Of a stretch of 27,080 bases of DNA, positions 1-9,830 are shown in pieces. How positions within the stretch are numbered: the first letter of the stretch is position 1; each line of letters begins with the position of its first letter. Under the pieces are notes generated by a model, which was given only the letters and a program-made list of their open reading frames with translations, was not told where the DNA came from and searched no databases. Both the position numbers and the translations under genes were made by a program. Source of the stretch: Chara braunii (lineage: Eukaryota > Streptophyta > Charophyceae > Charales > Characeae). The stretch covers positions 489,338-516,417 of the forward strand of contig BFEA01000191.1 in NCBI GenBank assembly GCA_003427395.1, read 5' to 3'.

Positions 1-44
1 GAGAGAGAGAGAGAGAGAGAGACGTCAAACTTGTTTGTTTGGTT

Positions 45-89
<45 letters not shown>

Positions 90-146
90 GGTGGGTGTGG
101 GTGTATGTGTGGGTGTGTGTGTGAGAAAGAGAGAGAGAGAGATGGC
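1..146. repeat. Microsatellite cluster (GA)n, (GT)n, (GGGT)n, (GA)n
   Basis: Runs of GA (from 1), GT (about 48-80), GGGT-like units and GA again (to about 142). Reading frames through this stretch only encode Cys-Val or Arg-Glu runs and are not genes. A similar GT-then-GA succession occurs inside the hAT-like copy at 22354-22435. The element this cluster belongs to extends left of the window. Confidence 0.9.
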
Positions 147-690
147 CGGTGGGCGCCCACCTTCATGGTTGCCCGCCCGTTTCCCGCTGCCCGCTGCCGC
201 TTCCCGCCGCTGCTTCGAGCCGATGGTGTCCTACGGCTGCCGTTCGGCGATGGTGTCCCGCCGTGTCCCTCCCTCCCTTCTTCGCGCCTTCGTCACCCTC
301 CCCCCGCTGCTCCCCACCTTCGTTGCCCGCTTCAAGATTCCAGCCGTATCGTATTTCCCTCCCTCCTTCACGCCGTCAAGATTCGAATGGTGGGCGGGCG
401 CGTCACTCCAGGTGAACTGCCGTCCCCCTTGTCCGAAAATGTTTTTGGGGGAAGGGTCTGCCGAATTCGAAATTTCGAATTCAGTAGACCCTTCCCCCAA
501 AAAATTTTTTGGAGGCGGGGCGCGGTTTCCTGACTCGAGCGCCCCAGCCATCATTTTTGTCGGGGTGGGGGTCTGCCTTCCTACCAATAAAAAAAAAAAG
601 AAAAAATCCCACACCCCTTATTTCGGTTGTTAGGGGCGTCGTGGTGCACTGTGCGGTGCGCGGCGCTACGTGCGCAACTCGTACGCCGCA
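147..690. other. GC/CT-rich non-coding block abutting gypsy A
   Basis: This stretch contains CCGCTGCC-type repeats, a 12-bp palindrome GTGGGCGCCCAC at 149-160, a fold-back at about 384-560 and an A-tract near 588-606. Gypsy A homology starts abruptly at about 691 within the end of RNase H. The block is therefore either an insertion into gypsy A or the flank of a truncation. I see no gene in it. Confidence 0.5.
384..560. mobile_element. Fold-back (MITE-like) element with a 31-bp-arm palindromic core
   Basis: Positions 442-472 and 473-503 are reverse complements with no loop and only two mismatched pairs; the centre is GAATTCGAAATTTCGAATTC. Similarity continues imperfectly outward: the left sequence from about 384 (AATGGTGGGCGGGCGCG) resembles the reverse complement of the right sequence ending near 560 (AATGATGGCTGGGGCGC). 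The arms total about 88 bp. No target duplication was identified. A hairpin MITE is the simplest reading. Confidence 0.6.
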
Positions 691-1133
691 ACTATGGTTG
701 TTACAATCGCGTTGCGGATGCTTTGTCTCGCCATCCTGAGTACATGACTTGCCTTGTGGATTCCTATGATCTCTTTAAGAATTTGGAGGAGGAACTCGTT
801 GAGCACACTGCCAAGGACCCGGAACTCAGTCCCATCCTTGACCAGATTCGGGCTGACCCTAGCAGTCAACCTGATTTCCATGAATATAAGGGCTTACTTT
901 TCCGACGTTACAGGCAGCACGACCAACTTTGTATACCCAACCATGAGCCTATCCTTAGTCACTTCTTGGACTTGGCTTATGGCCGGACTGGACACTTCGG
1001 TTTTTAAAAAACATATTGAAGTCTGCTGCAAAAGTTTGTATGGCCTGGAATAAAAGGAATGACACGAAAGTTTGTGGCTGAGTGTGAAGTCTGTCAACGC
1101 ATCAAACCATCTCGGCAAAAGCCCTATGGGCTG

Positions 1134-1193
1134 CTGCATCCTCTTCCTATTCCTGATGACCCGTTGCATCCTCTTCCTATTCCTGATGGCCCG
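1134..1193 (+). repeat. 30-bp in-frame tandem duplication in integrase
   Basis: Two adjacent 30-nt units, 1134-1163 and 1164-1193, differ at two positions and duplicate the peptide LHPLPIPD. In gypsy integrases this Leu-Pro-Ile-Pro segment just upstream of the first catalytic Asp normally occurs once, as it does in gypsy B near 21690-21710 on the minus strand. This suggests slippage after insertion. Confidence 0.85.
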
Positions 1194-1973
1194 GGTGAGT
1201 CTCTTTCCATCGACTTCACGGACATGGGGAAGAAGAGTAGGAATGGATATTCGTATTAATGGTGATCGTTGACCGCTTTTCAAAATTTCTGAATCTGATT
1301 CCATTACCACCTCACGCCCCAATTGACCTTGTGATCAAAGAGTTTCATAAGAAGTATATTCTGCAGTGTGGGCCCCCGAAAACTCTTGTGAGTGGCCGGG
1401 ACACTAGGTTCATAAGTGCATATTGGAAGGACTTTACCTCCCAGATCTGTGACATCAAACTCAACATGACAACTGATCGGTATCCTGAAGCCAATGGACT
1501 GGCCGAGGAGATCAACCAGACTGTGATCCAACTTCTTCGAGCTCTAATTTTGCTTGATCAGAACTCTTGGGATGAGAAGTTCTCGATTATGCAGGGGTTG
1601 TACAACAACTCCATACACTCCTCCACCAGGATGACACCTAATCGGCTGCACCTGGGGTGGAAAAATTGCAATCCTCTATCCTATTTATTTCCTGAACAGC
1701 CACCTAGCCTAACACCTGGCCAGCCAGGCTACAGCGTTAGGTTTGGTCATTTGCTCAAAGTTGTTGGAGCAACTATGGAAAGGCGACGCAGTGCCATGAT
1801 TAAGCATGCAAACAAAAAACGTCAGCCTGACCCTTTTACAATGGGAAGTTATGTTTGGGTTAAGATGTCTGAGTTTTCTAAAGAAGAAGGTGTATCACGG
1901 AAGCTTCTTCCTCAGTATTACGGTCGGTGGAAGGTGCTGAACCGAGTAGGAGATGATTCCTTTGGTCCTTCTT

Positions 1974-2015
1974 ACACTACCCCCTCAGACCTCGCTCTTG
2001 AGGGGGGGGTAGTGT
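1974..2015 (+). other. Polypurine tract and hairpin at pol/LTR junction
   Basis: GAGGGGGGGG at about 2000-2009 lies directly before the proposed LTR start and fits a polypurine tract, the primer for plus-strand cDNA in LTR elements. ACACTACCCCCTCA at 1974-1987 is the reverse complement of the tract and LTR start apart from extra Gs, so the region can form a hairpin. The upstream arm also encodes the aberrant last residues of the integrase frame. Confidence 0.55.
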
Positions 2016-3392
2016 AATCACCCGCCATAACACAGACTGAGAACACTGCTGATTTCTGAAGTTCTGCCGATGGAATGGATGCCTTGCTGAGATTCCCGCA
2101 TTCTGCTGTGTTTCTAAGTCTGTATGTGTGCGTGCATGTGGACTTGTGTGTCAGTCTGAGTGCTCATCGGCATAAGTGTGTTTGTGATGCGCAAGGGTAC
2201 TTGCTTGTTTGACAGGCCCGTAGGGTCGGTACTTACCTGTGACCGTGGCATTGAGGGTTGCGGCAGGGAAAACACTCAAGTAGCGGAGCCAAGGGCCCGC
2301 GGTGCTTAGAGCAGCGGAAAAACACTCAACTAGCAGGTAGGCCGGTACCGCACCCAGTAGCAGTAGATGTGCCGGGTACTCGAGGCCGAGCAGAAGAAGA
2401 CAAAGTTGGCACTTTTAGAGGCCCAGTAGCGGTAGGCTAGGTCTAGGCCGGTACCAGTCCATCCAGTCTGAGTTTAGAGTCTGTATGGGCAATATCAGAG
2501 TTTGCAATGATGTTTCCTTCCGAAAAGGGAGGAGGAACCGGTTGCTTGGGAGGCCGAGCGGCCTGGAATTCACCGTCCAGGAGGCAAGCAGGCCGCTATA
2601 TAAAGAGGCCGAGGCAAGATCTCGGCCTCATTCTTCAGTGTGCAAGTTTGGCGACACACTGCTGGAGCGCTGGCTAGAGTGGCGTTGGGTACTACAACGC
2701 TGCTACGAGGAAGAAGTCGGGAGCTTCCACCTTGGCTATGGTGGAGCTCTACCGGTAGGAGGAGGAGGGCGAAGGGGACCAAGGAGGAGAGTGGCGGGGT
2801 ACTTACCTGGTGATGGTAGACACCATCCTCATCACCTTGTTAGGCGCGGCATCTAGAAGGCCCCAGTGGGGGTAGTACCCCATCAACTCGAAGGAAGCTC
2901 GGGACAGAGTGAGGCATGGCGGTTGAGTGGGAAGCGGCATAGCTGCATGGAGTTGACCTGGGGACAGAAGGGCAGCGNNATAGCTGCTTTGGATTGTCCT
3001 TTGGACAGGAGGGAGAGCCCTTTGTACTCTGCCATAGCCTCGGCCTGTATGAAGAGGAAGAGAAATGGTGGCCATGGCTATGGTGGACCTCATGTTGTGC
3101 CTGAAGTAGAAGTGAGATTCCGACATTGATTCTGGTTCAGCCATTCAACATTATTATTGTTATTTCTTGTTTGAATAAGAGGGGAGGAGATAAGGAGGAG
3201 GAGATTGGTTGGCGAGGAAGAAGAGCCTTGTCATTGGTCTATGTTGGAGTACATCATCTTCTTCCTCTTTCTTACTTCTTCTTCTTCTTCTTTCCCTCTC
3301 TCTCCTCTCAAGTTCATTCATTTCTTTTTGCAATTGGGCGGCATTGTACTTTCTGATGTTTGTATACTTCAAAATTGGCCTGGATCGTAACA
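2013..3392 (+). mobile_element. Putative 3' LTR of gypsy A
   Basis: The proposed LTR begins TGTAATCACC immediately after the polypurine tract. It ends near GATCGTAACA, giving TG...CA ends and about 1.38 kb. It contains a TATA box at 2597 and a hairpin just downstream. Its left part has internal repeats of the type AAAACACTCAA(G/C)TAGC at about 2270 and 2320. Two unknown bases lie at 2978-2979. The left end is well placed by the pol stop codon and tract. The right end is tentative because no second LTR is available for comparison. Confidence 0.55.
2597..2629 (+). promoter_or_regulatory. LTR TATA box followed by a GAGGCCGAG hairpin
   Basis: TATATAAAG at 2597-2605 matches a TATA box, about 585 bp into the LTR. 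GAGGCCGAG (2605-2613) and CTCGGCCTC (2621-2629) form a perfect 9-bp stem with a 7-nt loop directly downstream. That is where a transcript would begin about 25-30 nt after the TATA box. The promoter role is inferred from position. Confidence 0.55.
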
Positions 3393-3694
3393 GTATGTTA
3401 CACAACTGCACATTACATTCACAATGAGCTGATGATATTATTGCTGACGAATTCTGTTTATCCAGTCGACGGATACACAAAGTGGTGATAACCTCGCGTC
3501 TTCACCTTAAGTTTCACGGAAGAGCTCGATTCGACGGCGAGGTCCTGAGGCAGATGAAGATCACAATGATGGTGAGGTGACCCGGTTTCCAACAAGTTTC
3601 GTTCACCGCCAATAGATGGAGCAGCCCAACAAAGAAGCCCTCAATTCTGACTGTTCTTTTACCACCGTCAAGATAGAGGGCTTACGCAAGGGCT

Positions 3695-3727
<33 letters not shown>

Positions 3728-5989
3728 GTGTGCGGAAATCCTGAGAACAGTGGGACTCTGTGAGTAACTTGGATGGTGATTCTTCTACATGTAGTACAAC
3801 AATATCACGCCAGGGCAGACAGGGGGTCGGTGAATATCAATACAAACGAATGAAAGACGGTGGATGAAAATATTTAACCATCTCATCTATTTAAAAATAT
3901 ACCAAGCGTCACATGAATGTAATAGCATGAGCAATGGATAGAGGAGATCGACTTATAGCAATATACACGCCCGAATGCGCAATTGGGCCGCGGATTCTCA
4001 GCCACTATAGACTTTAAGAAAATGTTGATATCTTTACGAAGAAGGTTGGAAAAGGGATTCTACGGATCGACTTCAAAGCAGGGCAAGGAAACCAATGAAG
4101 ATGGGAGGCGGATCATGTAGAAGTTGTGGGAGAATTGAATATGTTTCCTCTGAAATAGGGACACGAAGATCGTGGTCAAACGAGGCGATCATACTCGGAC
4201 ATGGCATATCGATAGTGGTCTTCTCGATTTTTCGACGACGTGGAGCTATGTCCGCGATGATGGTGATGGTGGCTATGGCGATTGTCACGTGGATTCTCGA
4301 TGCTTCTCGCTCTTATCCAACGCACGCCTTCTTTGCCAAATGGGCAGTGCGGCATGGTCTTCCCTAACTTCGCTTGTCGAAAATGACCAGTTCAGGAATG
4401 CTTCCCTTATATACCTTTTCTGCGGACGACGGCCCCTGCGCTACAAAGGCCCCTGTGCTACCAACGTCCACATATTCGGACTGGGGCGCTCACGTCTTCG
4501 GGCCCGTCGGCCACACCGCTTCGCTACGCCGCCCTAGAACTTATGAGGAATCTCAAACCCCTCCGAAAGCCAGAAATGTCATCGATGGCCTTACATGCCG
4601 TCCAAGTTTGGAATCGAAGGCTGCATTCTCTTCGCCCTTTTTGAGTAACGTCTATCCGACTAGACTGTCAAGATGCCAAAAGGGACTCGCGCACTGCATC
4701 AACAAAAATCCATGCCGTTTGGGAATCGAATTCGAGCACTTAGCATTTTTTTGCTGGGCCCGCATCTGTTTCTGAAATTCGGAATTTCCTGCACCCTGAA
4801 AATCATCAGGTCGAGATGCAGCAAACGGCGTTCATTGCCCACTCGCAATTTTCGTTAACATTTGTCTTTTTCGCATTGCGCGTGTTGTTAACTTGTTGTA
4901 GCGCATCTTTAGTTGACATTGCCTTTTTGTGTTGCGCCTGCATTGCGCAGTCGTTGTCCGCTCTCCTCTCTCCACGACAAATTCTCACAATAGCTAAGCG
5001 AGCTTGAAGGTATGTGCATGAGGCGATGGTCTTCTCTGGCTTGTGAGCGCTTCACCCAAGCTCCGTGTAACCATGTTCGTTCGTGAGATATCGACCCCAT
5101 CGCCATCCTGGGCCTGACGTCGATGTGGCAATGATGGGGCACAACGTTATGCCAACCTCATCGAAGCACCGCGCGCGCAATCCTCCAGCGTCATCAATGA
5201 GTCACACAACATTAGTAGTGTATGATCATCTTTGTCATAACAACGACGTTGATGCGTTTTCATCGTTGGTAGCGATAACGTAGGTTTCTTGCACATTGTC
5301 ATTGGATATTCTGGTTGCAGAAACACTTGTTGAAAATTGACCCTCACGCCGATTTATGACATTGTTCATCATCGGATTGTGTGGACAACGTTCACCTACT
5401 TCTGTGCAAGGGCGATGTGGCGGCTGACCTAACTTTCCTAATCAGTCGAAGGTGGTTCGATGCTCAATAAGAGTTTCGATTGCCGCAATTTCAAAAGGCT
5501 TGGTTGTTCATCAATACTCCATAGGTTGATAAACAGGACAATTAAATGCAATGTCCTAAATCGACGTTTGCATCGAAGCACCTTCGATGTTGGATGGTAA
5601 GGCCCACCACTACGTCGCACTTACATGAAGTGTGTGAATATTATCCACGTGTTTTAAGGATGAACAATGTGATAAATTGGCACACGGAACAATTTTCTAC
5701 AAGTGTTCCCCTAACCAGAAGATCCAATGGTGATGCGCAAGAAACTTGTGCCATCGCCCCCAACTAGCACATTGTTTCGTTTCATTTTGTTGTCCGACAT
5801 AGACGACTTTCCCCTATTTCGTCGTCCTAGCTTCCGCGGAATGAGGAGAAACTGACATGTGGTGCCATTGTGTTTCACACAACATTCCATTTTGATGTTC
5901 GATAGACACTCCCCATACCATATCAGGGTTTCACGAAACACCGAACTTGCTTCCCTTATCATGTCTTTAGCACACAAACTTGTTAGTCA
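3393..5989. other. Unassigned stretch with no recognisable gene
   Basis: I see no coding region with family motifs, tRNA or terminal-repeat element here. Open frames are short and lack conserved motifs. The clearest features are a 26-A run at 3699-3724 and a 10-bp palindrome CTACATGTAG near 3786. It may be decayed repeat DNA. Confidence 0.5.
3699..3724 (+). repeat. Poly-A tract (26 A)
   Basis: An uninterrupted A run. It could be the tail of a retroposed sequence lying to its left on the plus strand, but I found no A/B boxes, reverse transcriptase or target duplication to support that. Confidence 0.8.
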
Positions 5990-6479
5990 GTCTATAGCCT
6001 AACTTCAAAAAATGAAGCAAGCATCTAGATATTTAAGACATAACAATTGCTTACTGGCCGTTTCACAAAACTTTGCAGGCCGCACACTGAAGGTAGGCCA
6101 CAACCACACTTCAGAACCCGTGTGACGCAATGTCGTTCAAAGAGGGAAGTTAGATTATAGTCTCTCTTTGAGACATCATGCCACGAAAGCATCATGTCTT
6201 GAAGTGCGGCTATAGCCTAACTTACATCCATTAGTGCCATCATGTCATGCATGTACCAAACTGTGGCTACATCCTAACTTTTGCGTATGAGGGACTTCTA
6301 GGTGACTAATTCCTTAACAAGGGAAGTAAGGCTATAGTCGTACTCCAAGGTGTGTGGCTATAGTGTGACTTCCTTTTGTGTTTGTCTTTGTCATAAGTGA
6401 GGTTGTAGCCTAACTTTAGCATATGACCTCATCCGTACAAGTGGGCTTCAACTCTTTTGCATGTCACCACATTTCTCTG

Positions 6480-7260
6480 CAGGCATTCATCAAGAGCCAA
6501 GTTCGTCATACCTTGTTGCTGCTTTATTTCACGACTGTTTGCTCTCTACGAGGGGTTCTCATATACCCCTCTTCACATTGTCAACTGAAAGGGGGTTTTC
6601 GAATACGCGAAGTGAACGTTGTAGTCTTCCGTTCAATAACTTTTCGATCTTGTCACAACACTATTTCACAATCAGTTGTCCTTTCAAAACCCCTCGTACA
6701 TCCCTCTTCATAACTGAATAGGGGTGCTCCGACTCGAACACGAGAAGTGACCGCATCGACTTCGCAATGATACTCTTTCGTCCAAGTGCGCCTGACTTCG
6801 ATATCCAGCACTTTTTAGCAGCAATTGACATTTTCTTCGCTCAATCCCACAAATAGACAACGGTTAGAACTCCTTTGGTAATGATCCTTACCAGTTCACA
6901 CAAGAATTTCCTGAAAGTACATCGTTCTTGTCGCTATTGCATTTCACTTATGTCTGCCTTTCGAAAACCCTTTGTGTGCCCCATTTCAGAACCAAATGGG
7001 GTTCCTCGGACACTAATTTCGAACCTTGCGATTTCGATCAAGTGTGACTACAACCTAACTTTACGGTTCCACACTTACCAGCGATGACTGGCATCTGGTC
7101 TGCGAAAACCCGTTTGGAGCGCGCCCTTTCCGTGAACTTCTTCCACAACAGTCCAATCAACGTCACTCAAGCTTCTACTTGATGTCCTTTCATCTCATTG
7201 CTGCAACATTTTACGATCGACTGTCCTTTGAAACCCCTCGTCGACTTTGCAGTGATAATT
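6480..7260. repeat. Diverged direct repeats with AACCCCTCGT core
   Basis: Similar segments recur near 6520-6600, 6655-6740, 6935-7030 and 7195-7250. Each has a TTTCAC or TTTTAC stretch, then CTTTCRAAACCCCTCGT or its decayed form, then a partner such as AATAGGGGTGCTCCGA that can pair with it. Spacing is irregular (about 140-290 bp). This looks like an old degenerated array or several related hairpin elements. No gene is visible. Confidence 0.45.
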
Positions 7261-7262
7261 TT

Positions 7263-7533
7263 GAGAAATTTTATAAAACCTCCCTACGACGAAACCTTTG
7301 TATTCATTTCACCCCAAATGGGGCAAAACTTATCGCAGGCCCCAAAATGATTTTTCCTCTCGTCTTTGCACGCTGGCTGCGCCAGTAACGCCCGTTGTGA
7401 AAAATGGCGGGAAAGTCTTTTCACGGAGGAGAAATGACGCTAAAGGTCGTTTTGGGGCATGCGACACCTCTTGCCCTGTTTGGAATGAAATGAATACACA
7501 GGTTTTGTCGCGGGAAGTTTTTTTATCGTCTTT
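7263..7533. mobile_element. Inverted-repeat MITE, family M1 copy 1
   Basis: About 85-bp arms. The left arm reads TAAAACCTCCCTACGACG, AAACCTTTGTATTCATTTC and on to GGCCCCAAAATGA near 7350. The right arm, read in reverse complement from about 7533, gives the same order with scattered differences (AAACCTGTGTATTCATTTC, GCATGCCCCAAAACGA). The centre is short and non-coding. It shares its arms with the copy at 8201-8474. Confidence 0.75.
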
Positions 7534-7945
7534 CATTCAAGTGCAGCTATAACCTAACTTCGCAATTCTGCACTTCTGACCGGCAGATGACATTTCTTCT
7601 TCTCAATGAATCTGTAATCCTAACAAAAAGGCTTTAATACTCTACGAGTCTACGACGCTCTCACAAGAATGACGCACGCCCTCGCACCAATGCCGCAAAC
7701 TTGCTCCATCGAATTCACACCACCCACTAAACACACTTGCACACGAAGAGTTGTGCAGTGCGGAACGATTACGCTTGTTTCATCCTCTTGGACTCATTAG
7801 TAGCCTGACACGCTAAAAAAATAAGAGACACGGTCACACCAATGGCAGTAGCCGCCTGGGGGTAACCCAATGCTCTTCCACTCCATGGTAGTTTGTACGC
7901 TGCGCCACACGCCGCCTCGTCCCCGCTTAACTCCCTACAAGGGCG

Positions 7946-8075
7946 AGGTGCGAGATGCCAAGGAGGTGCGAGACGCATCTTGGATGTGCCAGAAAGTGTT
8001 TTCAGGGAGCAGAAGGTGCAAAATGCAAGAGTGAGGTAAAAGATGAGTGAGTGAAGGTGCGAGATGCCAAGGAGG
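7946..8075 (+). repeat. Direct repeat, 21 bp (two copies)
   Basis: The sequence beginning AGGTGCGAGATGCCAAGGAG occurs identically at 7946-7966 and 8055-8075. Partial GGTGCGAGA and GTGAGTGAG copies lie between. This is a small degenerate minisatellite. Confidence 0.7.
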
Positions 8076-8200
8076 GACCTGAAGGTGAGCGTGAGTGAGA
8101 AGAACGAGAAAGCTCACATGGCCAACTGGAGGCGCCCACACAATCCTGCGCAAGGGTGCACAACACCAGGTCAGGCTCTAGAGAGGGATTCATTCTCGTT

Positions 8201-8474
8201 GGGAAAAGTCATAAAACCTCCCCGCAACGAAACCTTTGTATCGATTTTCCCCCAAACATGAAAAAAGGTGTCGCAAACCTCAAAACCGTTTTCGACGTTG
8301 TTTTTGCACTCTACCAAACATTTTCGTGCCATTTTTACATAGTGGCTGTTAGCCGCCCACCCAGGGTGCAAAAATGACACCAAAAGTGGTTTCGGAATCT
8401 GCAATAATTTTTTCCCCATTTGGGAGGAAATCGATACAAAGGTTTCATCACAGGGTGGTTTTACGACTTTTTCC
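8201..8474. mobile_element. Inverted-repeat MITE, family M1 copy 2
   Basis: A 274-bp element with arms of about 95 bp. The left arm (GGGAAAAGTCATAAAACC, AACGAAACCTTTGTATCGAT) matches the reverse complement of the right arm (GGAAAAAGTCGTAAAACC, GATGAAACCTTTGTATCGAT). It is flanked by TTCTCGTT (8193-8200) and TTCTCATT (8475-8482), an 8-bp target duplication with one mismatch. An 8-bp duplication suggests mobilisation by a hAT-type transposase (inference). It encodes nothing itself. Confidence 0.8.
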
Positions 8475-8916
8475 TTCTCATTTTGCCCAAGGACAGGCGT
8501 AACTGCAGGCAACCTTAGCCACACGCATCTTCCCATGTTCTGGCGGAAGATTCGTCTAAGTTCACATGATGTCATTTAGTGAGTAGTGGAGAAGGACCCA
8601 TTGGCGCACGCTCCAGCTTATCAGCTTGATCGCCATCGTCGTGAGACTGTTGTTTGTCCTCGTCGTTCACAAGGTTGTCACTGCAAGCCTTGGTGGTCAC
8701 TAAGTGTTTGTCCTCAGAGCCTTGTCATCTTCTATTGTTAAGTTCACGGGTTGCTGGATGGTAGCCGCCGCTACCTATGAAGGTTAGGCACCGTGGTGGA
8801 TTGAAGTTGTTGTGAGGGAGTTTTCAGAAGGGGTTAATGTTCTCTCGAACTCGGTAAATTGATGCTTACTCAAATTGTTGCGACCACGGGTCTGTGCTAC
8901 ACCGCTATAGCCCAAA

Positions 8917-8965
8917 TTCGAGTAGAGCAAAGGCGGGGGGGAGGGGGGGGGGGGCTCTATTCGAA
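8917..8965 (+). other. 12-bp inverted repeat flanking a poly-G run
   Basis: TTCGAGTAGAGC (8917-8928) and GCTCTATTCGAA (8954-8965) are reverse complements with one mismatch. They enclose a G-rich loop of about 25 nt with runs of 7 and 12 or more G. The structure could form a hairpin with a G-quadruplex loop. It may instead be the remains of a small fold-back. Confidence 0.7.
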
Positions 8966-9204
8966 CACATCCTTAAAAGGTTGCGTAGCTCCCATTTCGT
9001 GAGAGTGGTCGGCGTACCATGAGTTGGGTAGTGCTTGACGCATGGTTGAAAAGCTACTACGGTCCTCCAACTCTTCTGAGGGTGTAATTACTTCTTTCGG
9101 GTCACAACTCATACTGCAGTCCTTGCGTTTTGCCCACCATTGTGGAACCCTGATTTATGCGTGTTTCCTGGTTTAGGACTTAGACTTGTACAACTTGGGA
9201 TATC

Positions 9205-9830
9205 ACTCCCTCTAAGAGAGACGCTACCCAAATTTGTACATAATCTAAGACGTTAGATGATTTCTTATGCTTGATATCGTTAAATAGACTAACTTATTAT
9301 TGGACTATAATAAATGTGGCGATCTACCTTTTCTAAAGAAAATGCTGCCCAATGTTTTACTAATTCAAGTAATTAGACTTTTTTTTTTTGGAAAAATTAT
9401 AGGCTTTTTTTTTTCATGTTTTTAAGTTGGTAGGAATTTGATAAGCTACCTTCTCTAAAGGAGATGCTACCCAAATTTGTACTAATTCAGGAAGTTAGAC
9501 AATTTTGCCTTAGAAAAATAAATTTTATCTGACTTTGAATTTGAATTAGTATAACCTTTTGATAATACTTTCCTTTAGGAAATGTTACCCAAGGTTTTGT
9601 TAAATTAAGGAGTAAGATAAATTTTAATCTTTTGGAGTTATAAATCTTCTAACTTTTTCATATATAATTTTTTATAAATTTTGCGAAGACACTTAGCGCC
9701 ACAAACAATTCCTGAAATTTAAGGGAGTTAGCATATTTTAGGACTTTAAAAATGTTGGCGATCTACCTCTATTTAGTGGTGATGTGGCCGATATTCTTAA
9801 TAATTTTAAATAAAATGTTAGATGTAAGGT
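9205..9830. repeat. Diverged tandem array, about 120-bp period
   Basis: The motif TCTAAAG(A/G)(A/G)ATGCTACCCAA, then TTGTACTAATTCA and AGTTAGAC, recurs starting near 9210, 9330, 9451, 9571 and, very decayed, 9690. The first four starts are 120-121 bp apart. A last partial copy (GATCTACCTCTATTTAG) starts at about 9760 out of phase. AT-rich, with no coding signal. Confidence 0.75.

Larger units (their letters stand above)
691..2017 (+). pseudogene. Ty3/gypsy A pol remnant: RNase H end plus integrase
   Basis: Third quarter of a plant-type Ty3/gypsy polyprotein that would have inserted element cDNA into chromosomes. The sequence shows the RNase H tail (YNRVADALSRHP, about 694-735). It is followed by an HHCC integrase zinc finger, with the His pair ending in GHFGF near 1000 and the Cys pair in CEVCQRIK near 1085. 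The catalytic core follows: first Asp in SIDFTDMG, Glu in GLAEEINQT (codon 1505-1507). A GPY-like tail, LLPQYYGRWKVLNRVGDDS, comes last. It is broken. In-frame stops lie at 1005-1007 and about 1017, and a frame change at about 1257 puts the core in the frame starting 1259. The position of the second catalytic Asp reads Gly (VSGRDTRF, family VSDRDTRF). The C-terminus stops early and there is no chromodomain. The upstream RT is absent from this window. Family assignment is firm; activity is excluded by the lesions. Confidence 0.92.
5991..7564. repeat. Dispersed repeated palindromic motif around GGCTATAGCCTAACTT
   Basis: Related 16-22 nt motifs recur at 5991-6006, 6208-6224, 6265-6280, about 6331, 6356-6373, 6401-6420, 7046-7063 and 7543-7564. 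A weaker form lies near 6145-6160. The fullest copy, AAGTGCGGCTATAGCCTAACTT without its last base pairs written, is an imperfect palindrome pairing 18 of 22 positions. The intervals vary, so it is not a simple tandem array. Function unknown. Confidence 0.65.

Noticed and set aside
31-633. A 200-codon plus-strand open frame at the window start
   Set aside because: It begins in a GT repeat and crosses a hairpin; composition is that of low-complexity GC/CT-rich DNA.
894-1531. Minus-strand open frames opposite gypsy A
   Set aside because: They are shadows of the integrase frames on the plus strand.
3667-3724. A SINE ending in the poly-A run
   Set aside because: No internal Pol III boxes or flanking duplication could be found to the left of the run.
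4172-4537. A copia-type protease, from the string WHIDSG
   Set aside because: Only six residues fit; no zinc knuckle, integrase or RT nearby supports it.
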